The position numbers were made by a program, and so were the translations under genes. The notes beneath the pieces were generated by a model. It saw only the letters and a program-made list of their open reading frames with translations. It searched no databases and was not told the origin of the DNA. From assembly GCF_015350905.1 (NCBI RefSeq), contig NZ_JADKRZ010000002.1, positions 496,001 to 560,000 on the forward strand: a stretch of 64,000 nt of DNA, in the 5' to 3' direction. This document shows positions 1 to 8,056 of the stretch, in pieces (positions within the stretch are counted from its first letter, which is position 1; each line of letters begins with the position of its first letter). Source of the DNA: Curtobacterium sp. VKM Ac-2865. GTDB lineage: Bacteria > Actinomycetota > Actinomycetes > Actinomycetales > Microbacteriaceae.

Positions 1-123
1 GCCGTGGCGGTCGGAGGCGGGATCGTGCTCACCGTGTGCGCCCTCGCCGCCGAACGCATGTGCGTCGTCCCCCCGGACGACGACGACCACGACGACCCGC
101 GCGGCGGCACGGCGGTGCACTGA
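1..123 (+). CDS. 3' end of a membrane protein, possibly DUF3180 family
   Basis: Only the last 40 codons lie in the window; the start is upstream. They encode one hydrophobic helix (AVAVGGGIVLTVCALAA) followed by a short acidic tail rich in Asp (PPDDDDHDD) and a TGA stop. In related actinobacteria a DUF3180 membrane protein of about 150 residues often sits between the folate genes and PH-domain proteins, which is the order expected here. The family call rests on that context and on the tail, so it is inference. The next gene starts 59 bases later with its own ribosome binding site. Confidence 0.5.
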   Translation, partial: AVAVGGGIVLTVCALAAERMCVVPPDDDDHDDPRGGTAVH

Positions 124-182
124 CCGACGGCCGCACGACCACCGCGCGACGGCCCACCGACGCCACACCACAGGAGGCCGCG

Positions 183-704
183 ATGCCGCGCGAACGACTC
201 GACGAGCCCAGCCTCGGCCTGACCGGTGTCGACTGGACCCGGGTGTCCTCCAAGCTCGTCTGGACCGAGCTCATCACGACCGTCCTGGCCGGCGTCGTCG
301 TGACCGTCGGCTGCGTGCTGATCGGCGTCGCGAGCGGTGGGCCCGGTGAGACGTCCGGCCTCGTCTGGACGCTGATCGGTGTCGCGATCGGCATCATCAC
401 GCTGGTCACGGCCGTCCTCACGCCGCGCCGGGTCCGTGCGATCGGGTACGCCCTGCGCGACGACGACTTCGTGCTCCGCAAGGGCCTGATGTGGCAGCGC
501 TTCACCGCGGTGCCGTACGGCCGTCTGCAGCTCGTCGACGTGAACCGCGGTCCGCTCGACCGGGCGCTCGGCATGAGCGAGCTGAAGTTCGTGACCGCCG
601 CAGCGTCGACGAACGTCCGGATCCCGGGCATCCCCGCCGACCGCGCCGACGAGCTCCGCGACCGACTCGTCGAGCTCGCCGAGTCCCGTCGCGCCGGGCT
701 GTAG
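183..704 (+). CDS. Bacterial PH domain membrane protein (YdbS-like)
   Basis: A 173-residue protein with two transmembrane helices (about residues 29-50 and 59-79) followed by a bacterial PH domain (bPH_2 type, about 85-160) containing the usual VPYGRLQLVDVNRGPLDR stretch. The ATG at 183 is chosen because AGGAGG lies 5 bases upstream. Together with the longer PH protein that begins 8 bases after its stop it forms a YdbS/YdbT-like pair. Such pairs are known as membrane proteins of poorly understood function; in Bacillus they affect resistance to some bacteriocins. No catalytic residues are visible. Confidence 0.85.
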   Translation: MPRERLDEPSLGLTGVDWTRVSSKLVWTELITTVLAGVVVTVGCVLIGVASGGPGETSGLVWTLIGVAIGIITLVTAVLTPRRVRAIGYALRDDDFVLRKGLMWQRFTAVPYGRLQLVDVNRGPLDRALGMSELKFVTAAASTNVRIPGIPADRADELRDRLVELAESRRAGL

Positions 705-712
705 GGGCCGAC

Positions 713-2473
713 GTGACCTTCCGACCCGGACCGCCGCCGCCCGCACCGCCCGCCCCGAACCGCCGGGGGAACGCGGCCGCGGCAGCGCCCCTGACCGACG
801 GGGAGTGGCACCGACTGCACCCGCTGACACCGCTGCTGCGCGGCGGGATCTTCCTGGTCGTCGTGCTCGGCATCGTCGTGAACAACCTCCGCGACACCCT
901 GTTCGAGACCTTCATCCCGGGCAGCGGCTCACGCGAGCAGGGTGACCCCGTTCGCTACGTGTGGGAGCACGGCGCGTTCGGGTGGGTGCTGCTCGGGATC
1001 GCGGTGTTCCTGATCGTGCTGATCGGGCTGTTCTACCTGTCGTGGCGCATGCACGAGTTCCGCGTCACCGGTGAGATCGTCGAGGTGCGCTCCGGCGTGC
1101 TCTTCCGCAACCACCGCAAGGCCCGACTCGACCGGATCCAGGGCATCAACATCACCCGTCCGCTGATCCCCCGCCTGTTCGGGACGGCGAAGCTCGAGAT
1201 CGCGCAGGCGGGCAACGACGCCAACGTGCAGCTCGCGTACCTCGGGGCGAAGGCGTCGGACGACCTCCGGCAGCGCATCCTGTCGCTCGCGTCCGGTGCG
1301 CGCGACGAGCCCGAGGAAGCGACCGCCCGCCGCCAGTACAGCTCGGACGGGGTGGTGTCGGACCGCGTCTACGAGTTCCTCTCGCCCGAGCTCGACGCCG
1401 ACGCCGTGCACGCCACCCGCATCGTGAAGGTCCGTCCCGGGCGCCTCATCGCCTCGATGTTGCTTTCCGGCACGACCGTGGTCATCCTGGCGCTGGTCGT
1501 CGCGATCATCGTCAGCATCGCGATCACGGGGGAGTACTTCCTGCTCGTGACGCTGTTCCCCGCCGTCATCGGCAGCGGCGGCTACTACGTCCGCAAGTTC
1601 TCGAAGTCGCTGCAGTACACGATCGCCGACACCCGCGACGGCATCCGGATCGGCTTCGGCCTGGTCTCGACGACGAACGAGACCCTGCCGCCCGGCCGCA
1701 TCCACGCCGTGAGCGTCGCGCAGCCCCTGCTCTGGCGCCCGTTCGGCTGGTGGGACGTCCGCATCAACCGCGCGACCAACGCCGGCAACGGGGCGTCGAG
1801 CAACCAGCAGGTGTCGTCCATCGTCCTCCCCGTGGGGACCGCCGCCGACGTCCGCCAGGTGCTCGAGATCATCCTGCCGGCACTCGTCGGGTCCGCCGTG
1901 GTCGGCCCGGAGGCCTCGAAGGACCGCCTCCGCGAGGGCTCCGCGGAAGCGGTCAGCGTCGTCGACGACAGTCTCACCACCACCGGGGACGCCGGTGGCT
2001 TCGTGCACTCGCCGCGTCGGGGTCGTTGGCTCCGCCCGCTCTCGGCGCGCCGCAACGGGTACCGCTTCGTCGAGGGCGCCGTGCTGCTCCGCCTCGGTGC
2101 CGTCTGGCGCTCGCTCGTCGTCGTCCCGCTGCCCCGCGTGCAGAGCGTCCGCGTCGAGCAGGGACCGCTGGAGCGTGCGCTCCGCCTGGCCTCGGTCCAC
2201 GTCCACACCGTGTCGGGTCCGGTCGCGGCGCGCGTCGGTGCGCTCGATGCGAAGGACGCCCAACTCCTGTGGTCCGGCACCGCCGAACGCGCGGTCGAGG
2301 CAGCGGCCACCGACACCTCGCACCGCTGGCGGTCGCGTGGACCCGCAGCAGCTGACGGCCAGGAGGCTCGCACCACCCCCGACGCGCACCCTGCGGTCCC
2401 GCAAGCGGCCCGCCCAGGGCTCGCCGTGCCTCCCGGCTGGCAGGACGTCCCCGGGACGGGAGCCGCCCGGTGA
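713..2473 (+). CDS. Multi-domain PH protein (YdbT-like)
   Basis: A 586-residue membrane protein with a Pro/Ala-rich N-terminus, two pairs of transmembrane helices and three recognisable bacterial PH modules, each with a version of the arginine-centred motif (RKARLDRIQGI, LPPGRIHAVSV, VPLPRVQSVRV). The GTG at 713 is the first start after the preceding PH gene; it has only a weak GGGG upstream, so the start is less certain than the reading frame. Its stop overlaps the next start (GTGA at 2470-2473), which suggests translational coupling. The biological role of YdbT-type proteins is not established. Confidence 0.85.
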   Translation: MTFRPGPPPPAPPAPNRRGNAAAAAPLTDGEWHRLHPLTPLLRGGIFLVVVLGIVVNNLRDTLFETFIPGSGSREQGDPVRYVWEHGAFGWVLLGIAVFLIVLIGLFYLSWRMHEFRVTGEIVEVRSGVLFRNHRKARLDRIQGINITRPLIPRLFGTAKLEIAQAGNDANVQLAYLGAKASDDLRQRILSLASGARDEPEEATARRQYSSDGVVSDRVYEFLSPELDADAVHATRIVKVRPGRLIASMLLSGTTVVILALVVAIIVSIAITGEYFLLVTLFPAVIGSGGYYVRKFSKSLQYTIADTRDGIRIGFGLVSTTNETLPPGRIHAVSVAQPLLWRPFGWWDVRINRATNAGNGASSNQQVSSIVLPVGTAADVRQVLEIILPALVGSAVVGPEASKDRLREGSAEAVSVVDDSLTTTGDAGGFVHSPRRGRWLRPLSARRNGYRFVEGAVLLRLGAVWRSLVVVPLPRVQSVRVEQGPLERALRLASVHVHTVSGPVAARVGALDAKDAQLLWSGTAERAVEAAATDTSHRWRSRGPAAADGQEARTTPDAHPAVPQAARPGLAVPPGWQDVPGTGAAR

Positions 2474-3162
2474 GGGCGGGACGGCTGGGAGTCGGCGTCG
2501 TCGGCGCCGGACGGGTCGGCCCGGTCCTCGGCGCGGCGCTGGCGAACGCGGAGCACGCGGTCGTCGGCATCACCGCCGTCTCGATGTCGAGCGTCGACCG
2601 TGCCGAGGCCCTGCTGCCCGGCGTCCCCGTCCTCACGACGCCGGAGCTGGTGGAGCGCAGCGAGCTCGTGCTGCTCGCGGTGCCGGACGACCAGCTCGCG
2701 GAGCTCGTGCAGGGGCTCGCCGACGCGGGCATCTGGCAGCCGGGACAGCTCGTCGTGCACACGAGTCCGGACCACGGCGTCGGCATCCTCGCGCCCGCGA
2801 TGGCCGCCGGCGCGATCCCGCTGGCCATCCACCCGGCGATGGCGTTCACCGGCACCAGCGTCGACCTGTCGCGGCTGCGGGACGCCTACTGCGCCGTGAC
2901 CGCTCCCGGTCCCGTGCTCCCGATCGCCCAGGCGCTCGTGGTCGAGATGGGGGCCGAGCCCTTCGTCGTCGCCGAGCAGGACCGGCCCGCGTACGCCGAT
3001 GCCGTGCGCGCTGCCGTGAGCTTCTCGACGGCCATCGTGGACCAGTCCGCCGGCACGCTGTCGTCGATCGGGGTGGAGCGGCCTGGCCGTGTGCTCGGGG
3101 CGCTCGTGCGCTCGGCGGTCGACAACGCGCTGACGGCGGCGGACGGGCAGTCGGCGCTGTGA
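2470..3162 (+). CDS. Rossmann-like and DUF2520 domain protein
   Basis: A 230-residue protein. The N-terminus has a nucleotide-binding Rossmann fingerprint (GVGVVGAGRVGPVLG) and the usual LLAVPDDQL strand, then a C-terminal helical part (DUF2520) with the HPAMAF motif. It resembles NADP-dependent dehydrogenases such as prephenate dehydrogenase or F420-dependent reductases, but the substrate of this family is unknown. It is about 30-60 residues shorter than many homologues. It overlaps both neighbours by 4 bases (GTGA). In many actinobacteria panC follows this gene; here a small membrane protein follows instead. Confidence 0.85.
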   Translation: MRAGRLGVGVVGAGRVGPVLGAALANAEHAVVGITAVSMSSVDRAEALLPGVPVLTTPELVERSELVLLAVPDDQLAELVQGLADAGIWQPGQLVVHTSPDHGVGILAPAMAAGAIPLAIHPAMAFTGTSVDLSRLRDAYCAVTAPGPVLPIAQALVVEMGAEPFVVAEQDRPAYADAVRAAVSFSTAIVDQSAGTLSSIGVERPGRVLGALVRSAVDNALTAADGQSAL

Positions 3163-3614
3163 AGGGCGGCCCGTTCCGCATCACCACCGCCCAGGCCAAG
3201 GTCGGGTACGTCGTCGCGGCCACCGTCATCGGGATCCTGCTCACGCTGCTGCTCTTCGCGTTCGGTCTGCCGGACGCCGTCGTGCCGCTGATCGCTGCGA
3301 TCGGCTTCGTCCTGATGGTCGGCATCGGCGTCCGGGTGTTCCGCGGGGACGACGAGCCCGTCGCGCCGCCGCGTGCGTGGTGGCGGATGACCGCGAGGCC
3401 CTTCGCCGGGTTCCTGCTGGCCGCGTACTTCGTCGCCGACGGGCTGCTCGCGCGGCCGACCGTCTCGAGCGCGTACGACGTGGCCGGCACCGTCGTGATG
3501 CTCCTCGTCGCGGCGGCCTACGTCGGCTCCTCGGTGACCCTGCTCGTGCTGCGGTCGCAGGGCCGTCCGCCCGCCGGGGCCTTCGCCGAGGGCGGGGCCG
3601 CATCCCGCCGGTGA
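3159..3614 (+). CDS. Small four-helix membrane protein
   Basis: A 151-residue hypothetical protein beginning at GTG 3159, which overlaps the previous stop (GTGA). Four hydrophobic segments are visible (about residues 15-37, 40-58, 81-98, 110-133) with a short loop carrying VFRGDDEP and a Gly/Ala/Arg-rich cytoplasmic tail. It resembles the DUF3180-type or other small actinobacterial membrane proteins near lysS, but no family could be named with confidence. A separate promoter-like TAGCAT lies between it and lysS. Confidence 0.75.
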   Translation: MKGGPFRITTAQAKVGYVVAATVIGILLTLLLFAFGLPDAVVPLIAAIGFVLMVGIGVRVFRGDDEPVAPPRAWWRMTARPFAGFLLAAYFVADGLLARPTVSSAYDVAGTVVMLLVAAAYVGSSVTLLVLRSQGRPPAGAFAEGGAASRR

Positions 3615-3678
3615 CGGGCGGCGGGGCGCTGGCCGGTAGCATCGACGCGATCCCCCACGACCTCCGGAGCCGCACCCC

Positions 3679-5205
3679 ATGACCGACGAGACCGCCACCA
3701 CCGACACCGCGATCGCCGACGCCGCCGCCCTGGCCGAACAGGAGACGAACGAGCAGCGTCAGGTCCGGCTCGACAAGCGCGCGCGGCTGCTCGAGGCCGG
3801 GATCGAGGCCTACCCCGCCGAGCTCCCGATCACCACGACGATCCCCGCGGTCCGGGCGCAGTACGAGCACCTGGAGACCGGCGAGGAGACCCAGGACGTC
3901 GTCGGGATCGCCGGCCGCATCGTGTTCTCGCGCAACACCGGCAAGCTCTGCTTCGCGTCCCTGCAGTCCGGCGACGGCCAGCGCATCCAGGCGATGGTCT
4001 CCCTCGCCGAGGTGGGCGAGGACTCCCTGGCACGCTGGAAGGAGTACGTCGACCTCGGCGACCACGTGTTCGTGCACGGCCGCGTGATCTCGTCGCGTCG
4101 TGGCGAGCTGAGCATCATGGTCGACGAGTGGGCGATCGCGGCGAAGGCGATCCTGCCGCTGCCGAACCTGCACAACGAACTCAACGAGGAGACCCGCGTC
4201 CGCCAGCGGTACCTCGACCTCATCGTCCGCGACCAGGCCCGCGCGACCGTCCGTGCCCGTGCCGCCGTGATGGCGTCGCTCCGCCAGACGTTCACCGGCC
4301 ACGAGTACCTCGAGGTCGAGACCCCGATGCTGCAGACCCAACACGGTGGCGCGTCAGCCCGGCCCTTCGTCACGCACTCGAACGCGTTCGACACCGAGCT
4401 CTACCTGCGCATCGCGCCGGAGCTCTTCCTGAAGCGGGCCGTCGTCGGCGGGATCGACCGCGTCTTCGAGATCAACCGCAACTTCCGGAACGAGGGCGCC
4501 GACTCGTCGCACTCGCCCGAGTTCGCGATGGTCGAGGCCTACCAGGCGTACGGCAACTACGAGCAGATGGCCGACCTCACGCAGGAGCTCGTGCAGAACG
4601 CGACCCGCGCGGTGACCGGTGGCTCGCTCGAGGTCACGCTGCCCGACGGCACCGCGTACGACCTCGGTGGCGAGTGGCCCCGCATCGACATGTACGGCTC
4701 CCTGTCCGAGGCCGCCGGGCGCACGATCACGCCGGAGACCCCGCTCGCCGAGCTGCAGGAGCTCGCGGCCGCCGAGGGCGTCGAGGTCGCGCACGCCACG
4801 CACGGCAAGTACGTCGAAGAGCTGTGGGAGCACTTCGTCATCGACTCGCTCGACCGCCCGACGTTCGTGATGAACTTCCCGGTCGACACTTCACCGCTGA
4901 CCCGTGAGCACCGCACCCGCCCGGGCATCGTCGAGAAGTGGGACCTGTACATCCGCGGGTTCGAGCTCGCGACGGCCTACTCGGAGCTCGTCGACCCGGT
5001 CGTGCAGCGCGAGCGCTTCGTCGAGCAGGCGAAGCTCGCCGCGGGCGGCGACCCCGAGGCCATGCGCGTCGACGAGGAGTTCCTGCGGGCCCTCGAGCAC
5101 GCCATGCCGCCGTCCGGCGGCATGGGCATGGGCGTCGACCGCCTGCTCATGGCGATCACCGGTCTCGGCATCCGCGAGACGATCCTCTTCCCGCTCGTCA
5201 AGTGA
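3679..5205 (+). CDS. lysS: Lysyl-tRNA synthetase, class II
   Basis: A 508-residue protein that charges tRNA-Lys with lysine using ATP. An OB-fold anticodon-binding domain (about 73-170) precedes a class II catalytic core. Motif 2 (FEINRNFRNEG, about 263-273) and motif 3 (GMGMGVDRLLMAI, about 482-494) are intact, as is HSPEFAMVEAY. The length matches the family. The ATG at 3679 follows a CGGAG-type binding site, and a TAGCAT -10 box at 3637-3642 suggests its own promoter. A strong hairpin follows 8 bases after the stop. Confidence 0.97.
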   Translation: MTDETATTDTAIADAAALAEQETNEQRQVRLDKRARLLEAGIEAYPAELPITTTIPAVRAQYEHLETGEETQDVVGIAGRIVFSRNTGKLCFASLQSGDGQRIQAMVSLAEVGEDSLARWKEYVDLGDHVFVHGRVISSRRGELSIMVDEWAIAAKAILPLPNLHNELNEETRVRQRYLDLIVRDQARATVRARAAVMASLRQTFTGHEYLEVETPMLQTQHGGASARPFVTHSNAFDTELYLRIAPELFLKRAVVGGIDRVFEINRNFRNEGADSSHSPEFAMVEAYQAYGNYEQMADLTQELVQNATRAVTGGSLEVTLPDGTAYDLGGEWPRIDMYGSLSEAAGRTITPETPLAELQELAAAEGVEVAHATHGKYVEELWEHFVIDSLDRPTFVMNFPVDTSPLTREHRTRPGIVEKWDLYIRGFELATAYSELVDPVVQRERFVEQAKLAAGGDPEAMRVDEEFLRALEHAMPPSGGMGMGVDRLLMAITGLGIRETILFPLVK

Positions 5206-5212
5206 GCCAGCC

Positions 5213-5251
5213 AGGAGGCTCGGTGCGCGTCCGACGCACACCGAGCCTCCT
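5213..5251 (+). terminator. Hairpin terminator after lysS
   Basis: A perfect 13-bp stem (AGGAGGCTCGGTG with CACCGAGCCTCCT), extended after one mismatch by 4 more pairs around a 3-base loop. No T-run follows. It belongs to a group of hairpins in this window sharing the GGAGGC core. Confidence 0.8.
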
Positions 5252-5263
5252 GACAGGGCGAGG

Positions 5264-5269
5264 TACGAT
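5264..5269 (+). promoter_or_regulatory. -10 box of a probable leaderless transcript
   Basis: TACGAT ends 6 bases before the GTG at 5276, the spacing expected if transcription begins at the start codon. No good -35 is visible. Confidence 0.5.
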
Positions 5270-5275
5270 GACCGC

Positions 5276-5479
5276 GTGCCGCATGGAGTCGTGACCGGGA
5301 TCATCTTCGCGCTGACGCCGACCGTCGTGGTCGGCCTCGTGTTCTGGTTCGTCATGCGCGCGATCATGCGGGCGGACCGCAACGAGCGGTCCGCGTACGC
5401 CAAGGTCGAGGCCGAGGAGCGCGCCCGCTTCGAGCGTGTCCACGGCACCACGGCGCCCACGTCGACGCCCTCCGAGTAG
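5276..5479 (+). CDS. Small single-helix membrane protein
   Basis: A 67-residue protein with one transmembrane helix near the N-terminus (GIIFALTPTVVVGLVFWFVM) and a charged cytoplasmic tail (RADRNERSAYAKVEAEERARFE) ending PTSTPSE. Function unknown. The GTG at 5276 is chosen because TACGAT lies 6 bases upstream, consistent with a leaderless mRNA; a GTG at 5291 is the alternative. The TAG stop lies inside the first of three 18-bp repeats, where the later copies have CAG, so the protein may have lost a repeated Ser-Glu-Gln-Pro-Asp tail. Confidence 0.7.
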   Translation: MPHGVVTGIIFALTPTVVVGLVFWFVMRAIMRADRNERSAYAKVEAEERARFERVHGTTAPTSTPSE

Positions 5480-5538
5480 CCCGACCCGTCGGAGCAGTCC
5501 GACTCGTCCGAGCAGCCCGACACGTCCCGGTCGTCCGG
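5471..5538 (+). repeat. 18-bp tandem repeat crossing a stop codon
   Basis: Three 18-bp units (5471-5488, 5489-5506, 5507-5524) and a degraded fourth. Read in the frame of the upstream gene they give SE-stop-PDP, SEQSDS, SEQPDT. The stop of the gene is a CAG to TAG change in unit 1. Confidence 0.85.
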
Positions 5539-5579
5539 CGTTCACGCGGCTGTTGCCGACCGGTGTGAGCATCATCCGC

Positions 5580-5711
5580 ATGTCCCTCACGCAGATGTTC
5601 CGTTCTCGCAGCCTCGTCGGCGACATCGAGAGCGAGTACGACGAGTACGACCGCGACGCCGACCTCGAGGTCTCGAAGCGGCGATCGGGGTGGCTCGAAC
5701 CGTCCTGGTGA
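5580..5711 (+). CDS. Possible 43-residue acidic small protein
   Basis: An open frame MSLTQMFRSRSLVGDIES followed by a Tyr/Asp/Glu-rich middle (EYDEYDRDADLE) and a C-terminal Trp-rich end (RRSGWLEPSW). A GTG at 5565 would add five residues. No strong binding site is seen. It lies directly before an intrinsic terminator with a T-run, which supports a transcribed unit. No family recognised; could also be part of the lysS or 5276 transcript without being translated. Confidence 0.45.
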   Translation: MSLTQMFRSRSLVGDIESEYDEYDRDADLEVSKRRSGWLEPSW

Positions 5712-5731
5712 CCCCCACGCACCTGCTCTTC

Positions 5732-5780
5732 GGGGTACGGAGGCCGGATCGCACTGATCCGGACCGACGTACCCCTTTTT
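5732..5780 (+). terminator. Intrinsic terminator with T-run
   Basis: Outer arms GGGGTAC and GTACCCC enclose an inner stem GGCCGGATC / GATCCGGACC (imperfect), followed directly by TTTTT at 5776-5780. It ends transcription of the upstream small genes. The outer arms are two of the five GGGGTAC motifs found before the sigma gene. Confidence 0.85.
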
Positions 5781-6067
5781 GATGTCCACGAAGCGCTGTG
5801 CCCCGGGGTACACCTGCTGAAACCTGCCCGACACATGCCGACATCGCCGGAAAAACACCGCGAACCGCGCACTTCCGCGGAAGTCGAGGGGAAATGCCGT
5901 CAGCATCGTGTACCCCTTACCAAGGGGTGGTGATGGCGAAGCACGGAGAACCCTGGGAATCGATGCAGCGGGTTTGTGGGGTACACCTCCGGACCGCTTT
6001 ACTCGGTCTCACCCGACAAGGGCCAACACCGACGAGGTTCATCACCGTCGAATGCAGGGAGAGTCAC
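5781..6067 (+). promoter_or_regulatory. Upstream region of the sigma factor gene with GGGGTAC motifs
   Basis: No gene is seen. GGGGTACACCT occurs at 5805-5815 and again exactly at 5978-5988; its inverse GTGTACCCC is at 5908-5916. At 5912-5928 ACCCCTT and AAGGGGT form an inverted repeat with a 3-base spacer. With the two arms of the preceding terminator this makes five GGGGTAC/GTACCCC sites in 253 bp. They are candidate operators. A good binding site (AGGGAGAG, 6056-6063) precedes the sigma start. Confidence 0.55.
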
Positions 6068-7129
6068 ATGACGATCGCAACGGCAACGCCGAGCACCACC
6101 TCACGCCGCACCAAGAAGGCGACTACCAAGACCGACTCCGCCAAGGTCGAGAGCACCACGCTCGACGCCGCAGCAGCTGAGGTCGAGGCAGACGAGCAGC
6201 TCGCCGGCGTCCGTGGTGCATCCGTCGACCAGGTCGGTGACTACCTCCGCCACATCGGGCGTCTCGCACTCCTCACCGCCGAGGAAGAAGCGGACATCGC
6301 CCGTCGCATCGAGGTCGGCCTGTTCGCCGGCGAGAAGCTCGCCACCGAGCAGGGCCTGCCGAAGGCGCTGCAGCGTGAGCTCAAGTGGCTCGTCCGCGAC
6401 GGTGAGCGCGCCAAGGAGCGGATGATCACCTCGAACCTCCGCCTGGTCGTCAGCATCGCGAAGCGCTACTCCCAGCGCGGCCTGCCGTTCATGGACGTCA
6501 TCCAGGAGGGCAACCTCGGCCTCGTCCGCGCTGTCGAGAAGTTCGACTTCACGCAGGGCTACAAGTTCTCCACGTACGCCACCTGGTGGATCCGCCAGGC
6601 GATCTCCCGCGGCCTCGCCGACAAGGCCCGCACCATCCGCATCCCGGTGCACACCGTCGAGCTGATCAACAAGATCTCCCGCACCGAGCGTGACCTCACC
6701 GTCGACCTCGGCCGTGCGCCGATGCCCGACGAGGTCGCCGCCGAGCTGAGCATGAGCGTCGAGGAACTCGTCGACCTCAAGGGCCGCTCGCACGAGCCGG
6801 TCTCGATCCACACCGTCGTCGGCGACTCGGACGACAGCGAACTGGGCGACTTCATCGAGGACGAGGACGCCGCGTCCCCGAACGAGCTCACCGAGACGAC
6901 GCTCCTGCACCGCGACATCCGCTCGATCGTCGCGGAGCTCCCGAGCGACGAGGCCAACGTGATCCGCATGCGCTACGGCCTCGACGACGACAAGCCGATG
7001 ACGCTCGACGAGATCTCGAAGATCGTGCACACGACCCGCCAGGCGGTCAGCCGTGTCGAGTCCCGCGCCAAGCTCCGCCTGTTCGCCAAGGCGGTCTCGC
7101 AGGACATGCAGCTGTACCTGACCGAGTAG
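6068..7129 (+). CDS. RNA polymerase sigma-70 factor, group 1/2 type
   Basis: A 353-residue sigma factor with region 1.2 (from about residue 54, VGDYLRHIGRLALLTAEEE), region 2 including NLRLVVSIAKRY and YATWWIRQAISRG (about 123-182), region 3, and region 4 with a helix-turn-helix (about 312-338). The ATG at 6068 is chosen for its AGGGAGAG binding site. It lacks the long Lys-rich N-terminus of actinobacterial primary sigma factors, and the region 4.2 end reads VHTTRQAVSRVESRAKLRL instead of the canonical RERIRQIE-type sequence. It is therefore more likely a group 2 (SigB/Hrd-like) factor than the housekeeping one; this is inference. Confidence 0.9.
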   Translation: MTIATATPSTTSRRTKKATTKTDSAKVESTTLDAAAAEVEADEQLAGVRGASVDQVGDYLRHIGRLALLTAEEEADIARRIEVGLFAGEKLATEQGLPKALQRELKWLVRDGERAKERMITSNLRLVVSIAKRYSQRGLPFMDVIQEGNLGLVRAVEKFDFTQGYKFSTYATWWIRQAISRGLADKARTIRIPVHTVELINKISRTERDLTVDLGRAPMPDEVAAELSMSVEELVDLKGRSHEPVSIHTVVGDSDDSELGDFIEDEDAASPNELTETTLLHRDIRSIVAELPSDEANVIRMRYGLDDDKPMTLDEISKIVHTTRQAVSRVESRAKLRLFAKAVSQDMQLYLTE

Positions 7130-7146
7130 GTCAGCGACCCCTTGAC

Positions 7147-7183
7147 GTGAGGCCCGCCCGAGCGATGCTCGGGCGGGCCTCAC
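7147..7183 (+). terminator. Perfect hairpin after the sigma gene
   Basis: A perfect 17-bp stem (GTGAGGCCCGCCCGAGC and its complement) with a GAT loop, 17 bases after the stop. No long T-run follows. Confidence 0.85.
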
Positions 7184-7256
7184 ATCGTTCCGGGACGCCG
7201 AGTGACCTCCGCGGCATGTGATGTACGGTGTTCTGCATCGTCTCGAGGAGGTCCCC

Positions 7257-8042
7257 GTGTCCGCTGCTGCATCCCCGTCCGTCACCCCGACCGTCACCCC
7301 GACCGTCGACGAGCGGACGCTCGAGGTCGGCGGCACCTTCAACCTCCGTGACCTCGGCGGATTGCCCACCGTGGACGGGCGGGTTCTCGCACGCCGCCGG
7401 TTCCTCCGGTCGGGCAGCCTCGCCGGCCTGAGCAGTGCCGGTCGCGCACAGCTGGACCGGCTGGGCGTCCGGTCCGTCGTCGACCTCCGGACCGATCCGG
7501 AGCGCTCCGCCGCCCCAGACGCACTGGTGGGGTCAGCGGCGCAGGGGATGACGATCCCGCTGCTCGCCGGTGCTGCGTCCTCGATGGTGTCCGTCCCCAC
7601 GCTGCACGACCTGTACCGCGGTCTGCTCGACGACGAGGGAGCCGGCATCGTCGAGTCCGTGCGGGTCCTCCTCGAACGGCCGGGCGGGGTGCTCGTCCAC
7701 TGCTCTGCCGGCAAGGACCGGACCGGCGTGGTGGTCGCGCTCGTCCTGCTCGCCCTCGGGGTCGACCGGGACGACGTGCTCGACGACTACACGGCGACGG
7801 AACGGTTCCTGCCGGCGTCCTTCGGCCCCGCGGCGATCGCGATGGCCCGTCAGGTGCGGGAACGCGGCATCGCCGTCGACGACGACGCGGTCCTGGCGCT
7901 CGCGACCCGGTCACCACGCGCTGCCCTCGCCGCGGCGATCGACCACGTGGACGACCAGTGGGGCTCAGCGGCCGGCTACCTGTGGGCACACGGCCTGCCC
8001 GACGATGGCGTCGACCGGCTCCGGGCGCGTCTGCTCGCCTGA
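7257..8042 (+). CDS. Tyrosine/serine protein phosphatase family protein
   Basis: A 261-residue protein of the bacterial Y_phosphatase3-type family. The CX5R signature HCSAGKDRTG is at residues 148-157 (nucleophile Cys149, Arg155), preceded by the family's FNLRDLGG N-terminal motif (28-35). Such enzymes dephosphorylate phosphotyrosine, or in some members phosphoinositides; the substrate here cannot be told. GTG 7257 is chosen because GAGGAGG lies 5 bases upstream. The gene converges on nadK, 14 bases away, with no obvious terminator between them. Confidence 0.9.
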   Translation: MSAAASPSVTPTVTPTVDERTLEVGGTFNLRDLGGLPTVDGRVLARRRFLRSGSLAGLSSAGRAQLDRLGVRSVVDLRTDPERSAAPDALVGSAAQGMTIPLLAGAASSMVSVPTLHDLYRGLLDDEGAGIVESVRVLLERPGGVLVHCSAGKDRTGVVVALVLLALGVDRDDVLDDYTATERFLPASFGPAAIAMARQVRERGIAVDDDAVLALATRSPRAALAAAIDHVDDQWGSAAGYLWAHGLPDDGVDRLRARLLA

Positions 8043-8056
8043 CGCGCGCTCGGGTC

